This document shows positions 9,164-22,400 of a stretch of DNA of 64,000 nucleotides, one piece after another. The stretch is from contig RPFO01001292.1 of the NCBI GenBank assembly GCA_009746045.1, positions 36,001 through 100,000 on the forward strand. The letters run 5' to 3'. Origin of the DNA: Mesostigma viride (taxonomy: Eukaryota; Streptophyta; Mesostigmatophyceae; Mesostigmatales; Mesostigmataceae). A program made the translations under genes and the position numbers. Numbering within the stretch: the first letter of the stretch is position 1; every line of letters starts with the position of its first letter. The notes beneath the pieces were generated by a model. The model did not search any database. It saw only the letters and a program-made list of their open reading frames with translations, and was not told where the DNA came from.

Positions 9164-11424
9164 GGGGTCCGGACGGACCTGCCCCCCCCCCAAATTGAAT
9201 ACACATGTTTTGCACTCAATACCCATGCTGGCAATGCAAATTATGATGGGGGACCATAAATATGACCCTTGGGCATGCATCTGGCTACTTTTTGAGTTCA
9301 AGGCCCATCACAATACATGTGCAGGGAGCTTTTTTTGGCGCGCACACCCCCTAAAAGCACGGATTGCCTAGGACAACCCCCCCACACTTGTGTACCAAAC
9401 ACCATATTCCAGTCAAATCCCCACCCAGACCAAGGAATGGAGCTCATTTGCAGCACCAAAATCGCACGTCTGGGCATACTTTGGCAGTTTACCGAAAAAT
9501 ACGTCTTTTTTGTGACTAAAAAAAAAAAATCAAATCAAATGCGCGTGGGTTGGGCCCAGGGAGATATAGATAACTTTCACAGGGTGGGAATATCAATGGG
9601 ACCAATTTTCAGCTCATTCTGACCACGTATGTGAACAGGCATCACTTTTGTATGAAAAAAAAAGCACGAAAATTTACGGTTTTATGCCAAATGGCTGCAC
9701 CAATCACAACCTTGCCCACCACCAAGTGGGGCAAACAAGGAGCCAGCAAGTTATTTATCATGCAAACTATCTTGGAATCAAAATTCAGGTCATTCTGAGC
9801 TAGACTGATGGCATAAACTAGTGTCCTCAACTGCCACCCCTCAACCCTAGTATAGACTGGCATGAGCTCAAACATAACCCTTTTCATCACCTGCCCACCA
9901 CAAATCATCAGAATCCTAACATAGACGGCTGCCAATTGAGTTATACAAACAGCCACCAAATGCATGATCAAGCTGAGCATGAGCCTTGAGTACTAGAGAG
10001 GTCATTCATAGCATGCAGCACCAGTACACTATGGTAGCATAGTTGGCAATCTTCATTGGTAATAACAGAAATGTTTAGAGGCCCAAGCAACGTTCAATAG
10101 CAACAGAAACATGTGGGATTAGATGGGTGACTCGTACATGCTAGCCACACCCCACACCTCACCATGGTTGTAAACCATGCTCAACAATAAGGTGCATAAA
10201 CAGCATGCTCATATACACGTGCTATGCTGACTTAGAGTAGAGGATGATGCCTCAATCAACCAGCAATAATAACACAATGTTCTAACCCTGCAGGTTCACA
10301 TCACCCCGTTCAAAAACCAACCAACAAAACAGAACTGTAAGCGCAAACACGAAATACAGCAAAGCCATAAGAGAAATGGCTTGCAGCCATCCTCATAAGC
10401 ATGGCTAGCATCCTTGAGAGCACATTGATTGTGATGCATAGTGGCTGTGATCCACAAATCTAAAGAGAACACACACGTAAGCATAGCTTACACATATACA
10501 AAGCATGGCCAGCAAGAGAAGTATAGCCACCTTGTTTCCCAGCACGTTGAGACGCACGGTTCATATGCTCGCCAGCTTGTTGCATGCCGCCCTCGAGGCA
10601 TGCCGGGGTACGTGTTGAATATGCAATATAAGCACTCTGCCATCCAAATCCTTCCATATATCATTACATTAACGTAGCAGCTTACCTTGATATTACCCAA
10701 ATCAATCCTAGACAGGATTTCAGAGCTTGCCACGCATAACGTAAGCGAATCGGTTGAAAGCTGCCGGAAAACTAGAGACGTGCATGCAGCAAGCGGCGAA
10801 CAAAACAACGCACCCTTCCAGGAAACCGTGCTGAAAGCTTAGAATAAAGGGATTTCTAAACGCAATAGACTTCGGGGGTAACCACTGGATAATAGACGTA
10901 CAATGGCATGCTATCTTTCCTGACAAGGCGCGCAAGAAATGCCAGCCACCCATGGACGGGTTGACAGCGCATAAAGCAGGACCTGGCGTTTTCTTTCCGA
11001 AAATGACGAGGAAAAGTAATAAAATAAAAGGTTCTTTAACATTTTCAATCTCCCCGTTAATGAACGTTGCTTTCTGCATCGCTAGGGACTAAGAACCTTT
11101 GTAATTATCGCTGTAGGCATGTATTGCTGCTTATTCGTTGCGGCAAGATTTCCGGGCCAGACCCCCTCGCAAACGCGGATGAAAAATGGCATCGATCTCG
11201 TCAATAATGCATCTTCGGCTACGCAAGATCATGATGAAACTTTAATTTGACGCATCTGCATAATTTTCTGCGGTCTTATTGCCATATTACTGCATTTATT
11301 ACCTAACGCACGTCGCCATGGCCAACTTGGCGCAAGGGTTACGCGCATCGTGCACCACAATTTCACGTGACGGGTACCGGCGCGAATTTTTTGGCGCGAA
11401 ATAATTCCGGTCCGTCCGGACCCC
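9164..11424. mobile_element. 2.26-kb TTAA-flanked element with 16-bp terminal inverted repeats
   Basis: GGGGTCCGGACGGACC at 9164-9179 is exactly inverted at 11409-11424, and both ends are flanked outward by TTAA (9160-9163 and 11425-11428). This is the layout of a cut-and-paste transposon with TTAA target duplication, as in piggyBac, though piggyBac ends usually start CCC. No transposase or other plausible gene was found in the 2.2 kb between, so it is non-autonomous. A relative of its right end (GCCATGGCC...AATTTTTTGGCGC) lies at 33990-34100. Confidence 0.75.
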
Positions 11425-11461
11425 TTAATTAATTAATTAATTAATTAATTAATTAATTAAT
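11425..11461. repeat. (TTAA)9 microsatellite
   Basis: Uninterrupted TTAA repeat directly after the right end of the TTAA-flanked element. Joined to the CTAATTAA left of 9164 it makes one continuous tail of the family-3 LINE. Confidence 0.85.
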
Positions 11462-11484
11462 AGCTCCAATGAGGATTATATCCC

Positions 11485-11764
11485 CATCTTAGTACTTACT
11501 ATATTGTTGGTGTTGATGCAGACGATATTTGTTTAAACTTTTGTGTAATTATTTTTCTAATGAGATTAGCATAGTACTCCGTGGCATGCCTTTGCGCATG
11601 ACACGCAAGTACTTACTTACTTACTTATATTGTTGGGGAATGACGCAGACAATATTTGTCTGTTTGTTGAATCGAACTTCAGTGTAATTGCTTTTCCAAT
11701 GAGATTAGCATAGTACTCCGTGGCATGCACATACGCATGACACGCGCAAGTACTTACTTACCAG
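11485..11764 (+). repeat. Two tandem copies of a ~130-bp retroelement-tail-like unit ending in CTTA repeats
   Basis: Units at about 11495-11630 and 11631-11762 share ATATTGTTGG, GACGCAGACAATATTTGT, AATGAGATTAGCATAGTACTC, CGTGGCATGC and CGCATGACACG, and each ends in CAAGTACTTACTTA. The closing microsatellite and the small GCATGC/GCATG hairpin before it resemble the LINE tails elsewhere in the window. Confidence 0.7.
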
Positions 11765-13413
11765 TGGGCAGGCCACAGAGCGCTCTCTCCACAGCATGGT
11801 GCTGGGGCGCAACACTGTGGGTGCAATACAATACCATAGGTAGGTTGACACATAGCTTATGTTTTTTTTTAAGGTAAGGTGGGCTCAAGACACAAATGCG
11901 TCCTCTAATCCTGCATGTGCACTCACAATATTGACATTACAGATCGGTAGAACTTATAGCTCGTTACATGCCTGCGTGCAAGCACACAAGTGCTTGCTTC
12001 CATAGCAAACCCCTTGTGTCATGTGATCGAAACAAAATATTCAGCGGGGCTCACATAAAGTTGCCCACATAAGGACCGTAAACAGAAGGCTTTGCCACAA
12101 CCCTTGCTTCCATTCTCAGACGACATCCAGACTTCTGGACAGCACATCCACTTAAACAAAAACTGAAGACATGGTTCATGAGTTGTCGACAAACGGGCAT
12201 AGTCTCCAACATTTGACATGCGTTAAACATCTTTGAACCTCTCCTGGATTGTTCTGTCTTTGTAGCAAACGAAGTTTGGTTTGATTCAACCACACATGGT
12301 TGTCATGTGTCAAGTGGGATCCAAAAGCCTACGATCACCCAGCCGCCCTTTCAGACGTGCGGCAGATTTGCCAGTGGACCAATGGACCTGCAAGCAGAGG
12401 CACAAGTTATTCAGCCGGTATGGATGCATTTGGCTTTACATCAGTCTGAGCCAGAAAAAAAAAGTTCCAGCCCAAGTATGGGCCGCCATCATCTGCATTT
12501 GCATGGGAACCCCACCTGGTCTACCTCTCCCCCCTCACTCTTCCTGCCTCGCTCCGTCCCTGTTATGTCAATCTTTCCATCGCAACCTTGCTTCCAAAAT
12601 GCCTCTCCATGCACCTAAAGACAAGAACAACAAACAGGAGGAGAGCTTGAACACCAGCATACGGCCAGGCAGCTTGTTCGGAGGTAGCGAAATACATTTT
12701 GATGAGCAACGAAGCCCATCTGCGAAACTAAACTTGCAAAAAGCATCACACTGCACTACGTTCTTGGCAACATCGTGCCCTTAAGGCCTCCTCGCATAGC
12801 GCAACGTTACGAAGGGAGATGGATCGGGTAAAACCAAACGGCATGGAGAAAAACCTACTCTAGAGATGACAACCAGCCCACTGTGCATGGACATGAGGGT
12901 TCGACAAATAAGCGAACCCAATGGGTACTAGAGGAACATGACCCCAAAACGGACCCAGACCGACGAGCACCCTTGTAGGAGGTCTGTAGATCACCTGCTG
13001 CGCACAGGTATGCATGCTCAGCCATCAGGGCATTTGGGCACCTGGGCACAGACGAGCACGCAAAGCCGCAAGCAAAACCACTTACGGTGAATGACGAACG
13101 CTGCATGGCAAGACCACTTCTGGTTGATGGGGAAACACAGAGGCAGAGACGTGCAATGAAAGGGGCAGGGGGAGTGAAGGGGTTCGGCACACCTGCTTAT
13201 ATCTGGTCTGTATGTATCTTTTGTCAATAGGTGTCTGATAGTATGTCTATGGGTGGCAAGTTGCCACTGCATGCGCCAGGTCAACCCACGTTGTCATGAT
13301 CTCAAGTTGATGGTTCCAACAGACGTCACCATTGACTATACAGGAGTGCAATCCTCCCGCCACGCCAGCGTAATCGCACGACAATGTGCTTACCCCGCTC
13401 CTGTGCAACTGCC
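11765..13413. other. Gene-free stretch 3' of the coiled-coil gene
   Basis: Several modest ORFs on both strands (for example 12281-12784) have no recognisable domain, no phase-consistent partners and ordinary intergenic composition. Part may be the 3' UTR of the minus-strand gene ending at 13414. No clear TGTAA was found close to that stop. Confidence 0.4.
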
Positions 13414-16400
13414 TCACTGGGCGGCGGCACCCTGCAGGGCCTTCTCAAGCCTGTCCACCTCCGCCGCGGCCTGCCAAAATGCCTTCTCAAGGACCTGCAT
13501 ACGCAGCACAGGTTAAACAGGCGACAATTAGATTCATGCAATTGATTCGATATGCAGCATCCAGCATGATGGTCTCCATACATGCATGCAACTGCCAATC
13601 AACTTGACACCGCCTTGTACACCACAACAAGTGGGCGTGTACCGCACGTGCAACGTGCGGAATGCTCCTAATTGTAGGAGAAAAAAGCAGCAGGGAAGCT
13701 CTTTCGATGGCCAAAATTAGGCTAGCTTGCCTGATATGCAAACATGGCCAGTGCAAGTGCTGCTCTCTAAGAGTGGGCCCCCATTCCACAGTGCCTGCAG
13801 GTCAGAGCGGGATGCACATGGCTACAGAAGGAAGGTCACGTCTCCAAGGCTCGTCTGCCCATGTCTCTGCGACCTCCCAGCAGGGGCATACGATCAACAA
13901 ACGTCTCATCAGCGGGCACAAGCTTATCGACAGCCACTGTACGCCCCCCCCAACCTTTTGCCATACAAGTTATGCAAGTATGCCATTCCATTAGCTCGCT
14001 GGGTGTATACCTGTCATAACGGGGCATGCAGCTTGCCATTCAGTCCAAATACTAGTATCTCTTATTACCTTTACATAGTCCTTCAGTTCTTCCATCTTGC
14101 CGTGAACGTCGGCTTGACTTGCGGGCTGGCTGTCGGCCCCTGTGTGACCAGTTGTGCCAAAGATGTGGATGCAATGCGTGTCCAGGACAGCAGCCATGAG
14201 GCAAGGGGTGAGCGGCAAGCGAGATGCATGTAAAGATCTGCATACATGAAAGACACTGTAGGAGCAAAAAAAAGGGCAAGCCTGCCATCTAAGCATAATT
14301 CAAAGGATGGAGGAAGCAACACCCAGGAGGAGGCACTGGGGAGGCCTGCCTTACCCTCTCTGAGGCCATAGCGGGCCGCATCCGCCCCGTGCACTACCAC
14401 GTTGTCCTTGGAGCCGCGGCCGGCTTTCCGAGCGCTATCAAGGTGCCCATTGATCGGGAGAGCATCCCCCCGCGCCGCCGACAGCTGGCGGAGCCTGCGC
14501 ATCTCCTCCTCCCACCCCTGCAGGGAGCTGTCGGCCCACTCGCAGAGCACGTCCAGCTTGCGCTCGAGCAGGTCCTTCTCGCGCTGGAGCGTCTGCCAGG
14601 GACGTGGGGAAGGCAGGTGCCCAGCGAGTAGTACTTAGGAAAAGAGTGTCCGCAGCCCCAAGCCATAGGTGGTCGTTATGAAGGCGCACCGCAAGCGATG
14701 CAGCCTAAGAATACCTTACTTATCCGTACTGCTAGGGGCACTCTATTGAGCTCTAAGGGTAGCTGATGACAGCATGGATACACCTTGCTGAGTTTGCAGG
14801 GGGGCAAGGAAGTCATGCTTGGTAACACGTGCCAGTGGCCACGGGTCGCATGACTGTGGGCCATGAAGAGGGGGTCACGTGCGCAGCCACCTTCATGCCC
14901 AGCCTTCATGCCCAGCCTTCGTGCCCAGCCTTCATGCCCAGCCTTCATGCCCAGCCTTCGTGCCCAGCCTTCATGCCCAGCCTTCATGCCCAGCCTTCAT
15001 GCCCAGCCTTCATGCCCAGCCTTCATGCCCAGCCTTCATGCCCAGCCTTCATGCCCAGCCTTCATGCCCAGCCTTCATGCCCAGCCTTCATGCCCAGCCT
15101 TCATGCCCAGCCTTCATGCCCAGCCTTCATGCCCAGCCTTCATGCCCAGCCTTCATGCCCAGCCTTCATGCCCAGCCTTCATGCCCAGCCTTCATGCCCA
15201 GCCTTCATGCCCAGCCTTCATGCCCAGCCTTCATGCCCAGCCTTCATGCCCAGCCTTCATGCCCAGCCTTCATGCCCAGCCTTCATGCCCAGCCTTCATG
15301 CCCAGCCTTCATGCCCAGCCTTCATGCCCAACCTTGATGCCCAGCCTTCATGCCCAGCCTTCATGCCCAGCCTTCATGCCCAGCCTTCATGCCCAGCCTT
15401 CATGCCCAGCCTTCATACCCAGCCTTCATGCCCAGCCAATCATGCCCAGCCTCCGTAACCCATTTCCATTACGTGTAATCCATGCCTACCATGTTTGGTG
15501 CAGCTCGCTCACAGGCTCATACACTACGGCCCGCTGTGGCTTGTGATGGCGCGTGGGTGGGTCCCACAAGACCAAGGCGCCTTGCACACACCAAAGCAAA
15601 CAAAATCGCCCCCCTAGCGCCCTAGTGCCCGCACATGGTCCCTAGCTTGCCCGTGAAAAGATTTGCAAGCTGCATTGGAGAATGACAGCTGCCTATTCAA
15701 TACCCCAGTAGAGGTGGATGCGAGGCCGCGAGGCAGGAGGCTGCGCAAACAGGAGGATGGGAGGCTGCGAGGATGCACGAGAGCCATGACTAATTGCATG
15801 ACGCATGGGCACGCAACCGCCCCACTAGCACGCCACGGCTACATGCACGCTACCACCCGCACCCTACCACAACCGCCCGCTCACCACCAGTGACGCCTGC
15901 GTGTCCTGTGCCCGTGCTGCCATCTCCTCCATCCTCCGATACGCCGCCTCCGCCGCCTCCATCACGCCGGCCACGTCCGCCACGCTCAGCTGGCCTCCCT
16001 GTACGGCTCGCTCCACCGCGGCGCCGAGCAACCAGGCCAAGAGCACCACACGCTCCGACAAGTGGCTGGTCGCAGCAGGCGTGTAGTTTGGTGAGCAGAA
16101 ACACATCAGGGTGTGGCAACAATACTAATTTAGATAAGCACATAGTGGTACTTAAGAAAAAAAGGGCAAGGGGGCAATAAATTTCAACATAGCTAAGCTC
16201 TTCACCAAGGTCATGACCACGTCATTGCATGCATGATCAAATGACTCCTCAGCAAGCTTGAGCCGGCCCTCACAGATGCATGCCCAGGCAGCAGACCACA
16301 GCAGTAACAGCCAGCAGCATGCAGCTGCCACGCCATGCCACACCAATCTCCATGCAATCCACGATCAAGTGCACAAGAGCCTCCAATGCCCAGCAGCTGA

Positions 16401-19400
16401 TGGAAATGGGCTGCAGTGCGGGCTGCCTGATACTGGTCATAGCTGCCTAAAACTGGCCAAAGCTGCCTAAAACTGGGCAAATTTGCCGAAAACTGGCTAA
16501 AGCTGCCTAGAATAGACTTTACTACTACTCTACAACTGGCGTACCGAGTGAGCTCCGCTTGTGTTTCCGACAATGCATCTCCCTTGGCAGCTTGTGGAGG
16601 TGGTGCACCTGATGCGACCTTCTTGGCACCCTCTACGCCACCATTTTGTAAGGAAGCCGTGGTAGGTCCCGTGCCCTCGCTACTGCTGGTTGCGGACACC
16701 GCTTCTTTCTTCCCTGCCGACTCTGGCTCATCCACGTGGAGCGACTCCCACAGGGTCTTGTGCGGGCATCCATCAACAGGTGGCAAGCAGCTTGCCATCT
16801 GTAGCCGCTTGCCCGCATTCCGCACCGCATCCTCCACCATGGCCGCTAGACCAGCTAAAATAGCCTCATCGGCAGTGGTGTCCCTGACATCGTTGGCAGC
16901 CGCCACGGCTGCCGCAGGCGCAGCCTCTCTCGCCTTCTCCCTTGCCTCAAGCTCCTTCACAGACGCGGTCAAGCGGGCCGCATGCTGCTCCGCCTCTTGC
17001 TTCTGGCGCTCTAGTGCAGCGATGCGTCGACCCTGGCTCAGCTCGGTGTCCTTCATGGACGCCATGCTGGCTGTCAGGTCCGCCACCTGTCGGGTGACGT
17101 CACAAGAACAATGTGCAAGGGCACAGGATACGCGGATGCATGCGAGAGGGTAAGTTGTCCGCCACCTGTCATGTGACGTAGCCAGATGGATATGCGAGGG
17201 CATGGGACACACAGCATCCAGGCATGTGATGAATGCATGGGTGGGGGACTTATTTTTCTGCTAATCCCGATCGTCGATCCTTATGCCAGAAGCCTTGCAA
17301 ACCCCAAACATACTTCCCAGACTTTGCACCAAGAGCCGCTGCAGGCATGCCCATCCGTTCCATCCACACCGGCATATATTACAAACAGGCACGGAGAAAG
17401 AACACTTTAGTGGATGATTACAAGCAAGCCAACCCTGGAAGGGGACACACCCCTACCTTGACACGGTGACAGACCCGCTTCTTCCCCGCAGCAGCAGGAA
17501 CCAAACACCCATACGAGCACGCCCGCATATAACTCTATACATGCAGACCGAAGCCTAAAATGTATACTTAAAGTAACTCAAGTTCCGCAGCATTCCTACT
17601 CACCATCCCCATGTACGGCTCCACTACCAGTCCGCCTCCATTACCTCCTCCCCCCCCCCACCCCACCCCTATGTCCCCATATTGAGAGGCAGGTAATGCA
17701 TCTCCCCCAGGTTCCCCCTCCCCCAGCAAACCCAAGAGAAGTATACCTCCAGATTCCAGGCCCAAGCTGGTGGTCTCGTTGAGAAACATGAACCCCACGA
17801 GCGTCTACCTGTGAACCCTACGGTCCGCTCACCTGCCAGTTGGCGCTGCTGAGCGCTTCCTCAAGCGACTTCTGCAGCTTGGCATTCTCCTGGAGTCGCC
17901 CCTCGCCCGTGGTCAGCCGCGCCTGCAGCCGCGCGCTCGTCTGCTTCTCTTCCGCAAGCAGCGCGCTGAGTTCCGCCACACGCGCGCGCGACTCTGCCAA
18001 CGCCGCCTCCGCTTCCGCGGCTCCTGCGCTGGAATCCTTGTTTGAGGCACCAGATGGGGACATGCTGCCTCCGGGAGCCATGTTTCGAGATGGCTCCGCC
18101 GCCCCCTCCGCCCCCCTGGGGACACCTGCACCTGCCATGTCGGTGCCGGCATTCGCCACCATGGCATCCGGCACCGAATCTGTCTGCACTTCCCTGTCCT
18201 CTCGAGCCACCGCGGTGGCACCTCCCGCCCTGTCCAGAATGATCCCGGTCGCAAAAGGCCCTGCCGACCGCCCCGAGGCGCTGCGGGGCGTCTCGTCGCG
18301 CGAGAGCTCCAGTTGCTGCCGCAATACGTCACACTCGCTCTCCAGCTCCCCTACGCGTGCGCGCAGCTTGGCCGCCTCCGCCTCCAGCTCCGTGCACAGC
18401 CCGCTCGAGACCGCCTGCGAGAGCTTGAGCGAGGACTTGAGCTCGCGGATCTCCTCGGCCGATCGCGCCGCCGCCACAGCCGCAGCCTCCAGCTCGCCCT
18501 GCCAGGGACGTTGGTCAACAAGTGGCGGACGTTGGTCAAACACGGCGCTTGTTACGGAAACACTTCAGCAGATGTTGGTAGAAAGGTAGCGAGCGTTCTT
18601 CAAGCATGGCAGCCCTCGCAACAGGGTTTGACCCAAGAAGGAATGAAATACCCCCCCGTGTGCGCAGTGCATGGACACATTTGCTGGGAGAACGAGGAGC
18701 AGTGTCAAACGTAGGCGTTTCTTTCATAAGATAAGGGTGGACTACGCTAGTAAGCCAGAATAACTTTTGCAGCATGAATCCAGCCAATTATACCAAACAC
18801 AGCCAAGAAACAAAATAATAGAATAAACGATCACAGCCAGGCCACACTTGCCCACCTTGAGCCGCACATGGTCCCCTCGCGCTGGCTGCAGCGCGCCGTC
18901 ACCAGGGACCACCGCGATCTCGTCCAGCACCCTGCCCACCCTGGCGATGCCCTCGGTCAGCTGCCCCACCGCGGCATCCCCCACAGCCAACGCCGCCACG
19001 GTGACCTTCTCCAGGACCGAGACCGCGCGATCCACCCCCGTGGCCGCCCTCATGCCGACCGCGCCCACCACGCCCACCGCCCGCTGTAGCGCCCGCACTT
19101 GCTCCTTTGCGCGCGCCGCCTCCGCAGCGGCCGCCGCCGCCGCCCGCTTGAGGCTGTGGGTGCGCTTGCCCGAGCGGGTGGCATCCACCTCGTCCTCATC
19201 ATCGCCATCCTCGTGCCAACCACTAGGGGAGAACTCGCCGCTGCGGCTATCCTCCTCTTCCTCCTCGTCCCCGCTCACGGACTCGTGGTACAGCGAGTTC
19301 TCCTGCACCACGTTCCACTCCTGCTTGCCCGTCGCGCTGTGGCCATCCTCGTCACCGTCGCTGCCACTGACGCCTCCCATCTGCATCTCTTCCTCTTCTT

Positions 19401-22400
19401 CTTCCTCGTCTGAGTCAGCCCCTGGGGGGCCAGCCCCAAAGTTGACAGAGCCTTCCGACTCCTCGCCTGCGTCATCAGCGCCCCCGTCGCCCCCCTGCAC
19501 TTGTAGCCCCACCCTCTTGCCGCTGCGCTGTTCATCCTTGCCACGACCCGCATCGTCCATGCCAACCACACCCAAACTATCTTCCAGCAGGCCGCCCTCC
19601 CCAATGCGACTGCCCCGTACACTAAGCTCCTCTTCCTCTTCATCTTCCTCTTCCTCGTCCTCCTCCGCTCCCGCTCTTCCCCACGGCTGCCACTGCTCAT
19701 CGTCCTCATGTTCCTGACCCCTAGGCCCATGGCCCTCACCTGCCCGCTCCGCGCCCATTCCCCCCATGCGGATGTGCTCCAGCCCCACCCTCGACACCAG
19801 CTCGTCCTCCTTCTTGGCCTGCTCCCAGAACCGCCCGCGGTGCTCCATCTCGCGGCGAATCATCTGGTCCATCCAATCCTCCCCTTGCTCCTCCGGCTCC
19901 TCCCCCACTGCCTGCCCCCCGCTGGCCCACGCTGCGCCCCCGTCCTGTGCCCTCCCATGCGCCCCCGACTGGCCACCCAGCGGCGCCCGCACTGGTGCCT
20001 CTCTTTCCACACCATCAACCATGCCACCATCCGCAACATTTTCCTCCTCTTGGACATCCTGGGGGGTTTCCACATGCACGTCGTCCGCTCGCACCAACAC
20101 TTCATGGCGATCTTCCCAAGAGCCCTCCCTAGACGCCCTTCCCAGCTTCCCTTTTGCCTCCTCCGCTGTGTAGCCACCATCCTCGCTCCCCGCATCCCCT
20201 GCCTCGCCCTTCCCTCCAACCCGGCTCGACTCCGCATCCGCGTCGCCTTCCTCCTCCTCCTCCAGGCCCTCCAAGTGCGTCACGCCCTGGCCAGTGTGCT
20301 CCCCATGTCCCGGCGATGACGCGCTGCCCACGCTCTCAACCCCCTCCATGCTCTCCTCTAGTACTGTCTCCAAGTACCCAACGTCCCCCCCTGTGAGCAG
20401 CGCCTCCCGTGCAATCTCACGTTCTGCCCTCCGCTCCTCCTCGGTCAAGTCAAAGTCATCATCCACGTCCTCCAGCGACTCCCCTGCCGACCTCGTGTGG
20501 CTACTGGCACTCGCCGTGTCCCCCTCCACCTCGCCCTCCACATCAACGTCTGAGCCCTCATCACCAGTGGCCGACGCGCCGCCACCTGGCACCTGCGCGA
20601 AATCTGCACCCGCTGATGGCCCCACGGCCCTCGCGCGAGCCGCAATCGTCTCCTTGACAGCATCCTTGACCACAGGGTCCCCCCTTGCAGCTGCCGACAG
20701 CCATCCCCCCAAGGCCAGCCGGCGCTCCCCAGGCCCCCCTGGGCCCTCGTCACTGTCCACATCCTCCTGCTCGTCCGCCGCTTCATACGCGGAATAACCC
20801 ATGCCGGGGGACATCATAGGGGACGCCGACGTGTCCGAATGGCCATCAGGGGACGCAACCGCCCCTGCCTCGCCTTTCTCCTGCGGCGAAGCCCCCGGGC
20901 CCCCATCGCGCTTGGCCGTGGAATAAAACGGCAGCCGCTGACGTTGGGGCGGGGACATGTCAAAGGACCTAGCGGCAGGCCCTCGCACGGGCGTCCCGCT
21001 GTCCGACATGTCGTCGTCTGAGAGCGGAGCACTCCACACGATGCGGCCATCGTCACCGTCCTCGCCCTCACCAGTCTCCTCTGGGCTGGAACGCACCTTG
21101 TACCCAGACTTCCGAAGAACCGACGCGACAGGACCCTTGGCGGCGGCAACCGCGGCGATGCGACTGGGCATGCTGAGAGCCTGCTGAGGTGGTGGCAAGG
21201 GTGTGGCCGTGGCCATGGCGGCCGGTGTGGTCGCCGGTGTGCGCGTGGCCGCCGGTGTGGTCATGGCTGCCAGTGTGGTCGTGGCTGCCGGTGTGGTCGT
21301 GGCAGCTTGTGTGGTCGTGGCAGTTAGTGTGGTCGTGGCAGCTGGTGTGGTCGCCTTGGCTAGCAAAGACGCCCTCGTGGATGGAAGGGGCTTGGCGGAT
21401 GCGGTCCATGACGCCACCACGGGGGAGGCTGCCGGCTGGGATCCCCCGGTGGAGTTAATGGAGGACATGCTGCGTGTGGAAGAATCATGGGATGAAGCCG
21501 GGGGCGCGTCCTTTCTGGCCTGAGCTGTGGAGGACGTGACCGGCTTGGTTAAGGGGGCGATGGATGTTTTCTTGGCTGTGGATGACGCGGTGGTGGTGGA
21601 AGACGTGGTGGCGGAGGCTGGGGTCTGCACGCACGCCCCCGTTCAAGGCATGCATTGATGTGAGTATCCGTGTGCAGCTCCCAGGCACTGGTGGGTGTGT
21701 AAGGTTTACAGACTCACGCGCGTCGGGAGCAGCTGTGGGACAAGGGATCGTGTGGCTAGCCAGCATACATACATAGAATCATGTTTTGAAGAGTATTGAC
21801 GCCGGCCTGTTCATAGCCTCTTGAACATAAAGGGCGCTGTAACGCCGACAACATGATGGTATACAAAATCTACATTAACAAGGAAAGAAAAAAAAATGCA
21901 ACATCACGAAAGCAACTAATCCGTACTAACACGAGCTGATGACAACTTATACACGCGTAAATGGGCACAGGCATGCTTGGCTTATGGTGAGATTACTTCC
22001 AGCCTGTCTATCTGCCTGCCTGCCTGATTGTTCCCCCGCATGCCAGTCGGCCCCCTGGCTAGCTTGCTCCAAGTCAATGTGCCCAACGCCAATGGTCTGG
22101 TAATCCTGTGCTGCTTGTATATCCCTTTTCTAACTGCCAAGCGTTCCGGCATTCCCTTGCTACTTATTTATTGCTACTGGGTGCCGATAGGCTTCAGGTT
22201 TCCTGGGCTGCTCACCGATGGCAGGGGGGTAGTTGGACAGGCAGGAATGACTTGTGGGAGATTGGGAAATGAGGGAACTTAAAGTGCTGCCATGCAGGCA
22301 ACCGTACTTGGGAACCCTCACACACATTTAGTATATCATCCCATCTAAACTAAAACCACGTGTACTACAAAAAAAAAAAGAAAGCATAAAAAGTGAGTTA

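Noticed and set aside
9083-11079. Transposase inside the TTAA-flanked element
   Set aside because: The ORFs there are short, in unrelated frames and show no DDE-type or other domain words.
14829-15546. 209- and 227-aa MPSLHAQPSCPAF-repeat ORFs
   Set aside because: The same phrase appears in all three frames of a 13-bp array lying in an intron of the minus-strand gene.
18848-20797. Plus-strand Ser/Pro-rich ORFs opposite the coiled-coil gene
   Set aside because: Antisense shadows of a real GC-rich exon (18856-21624) whose minus-strand frame fits the splice model.
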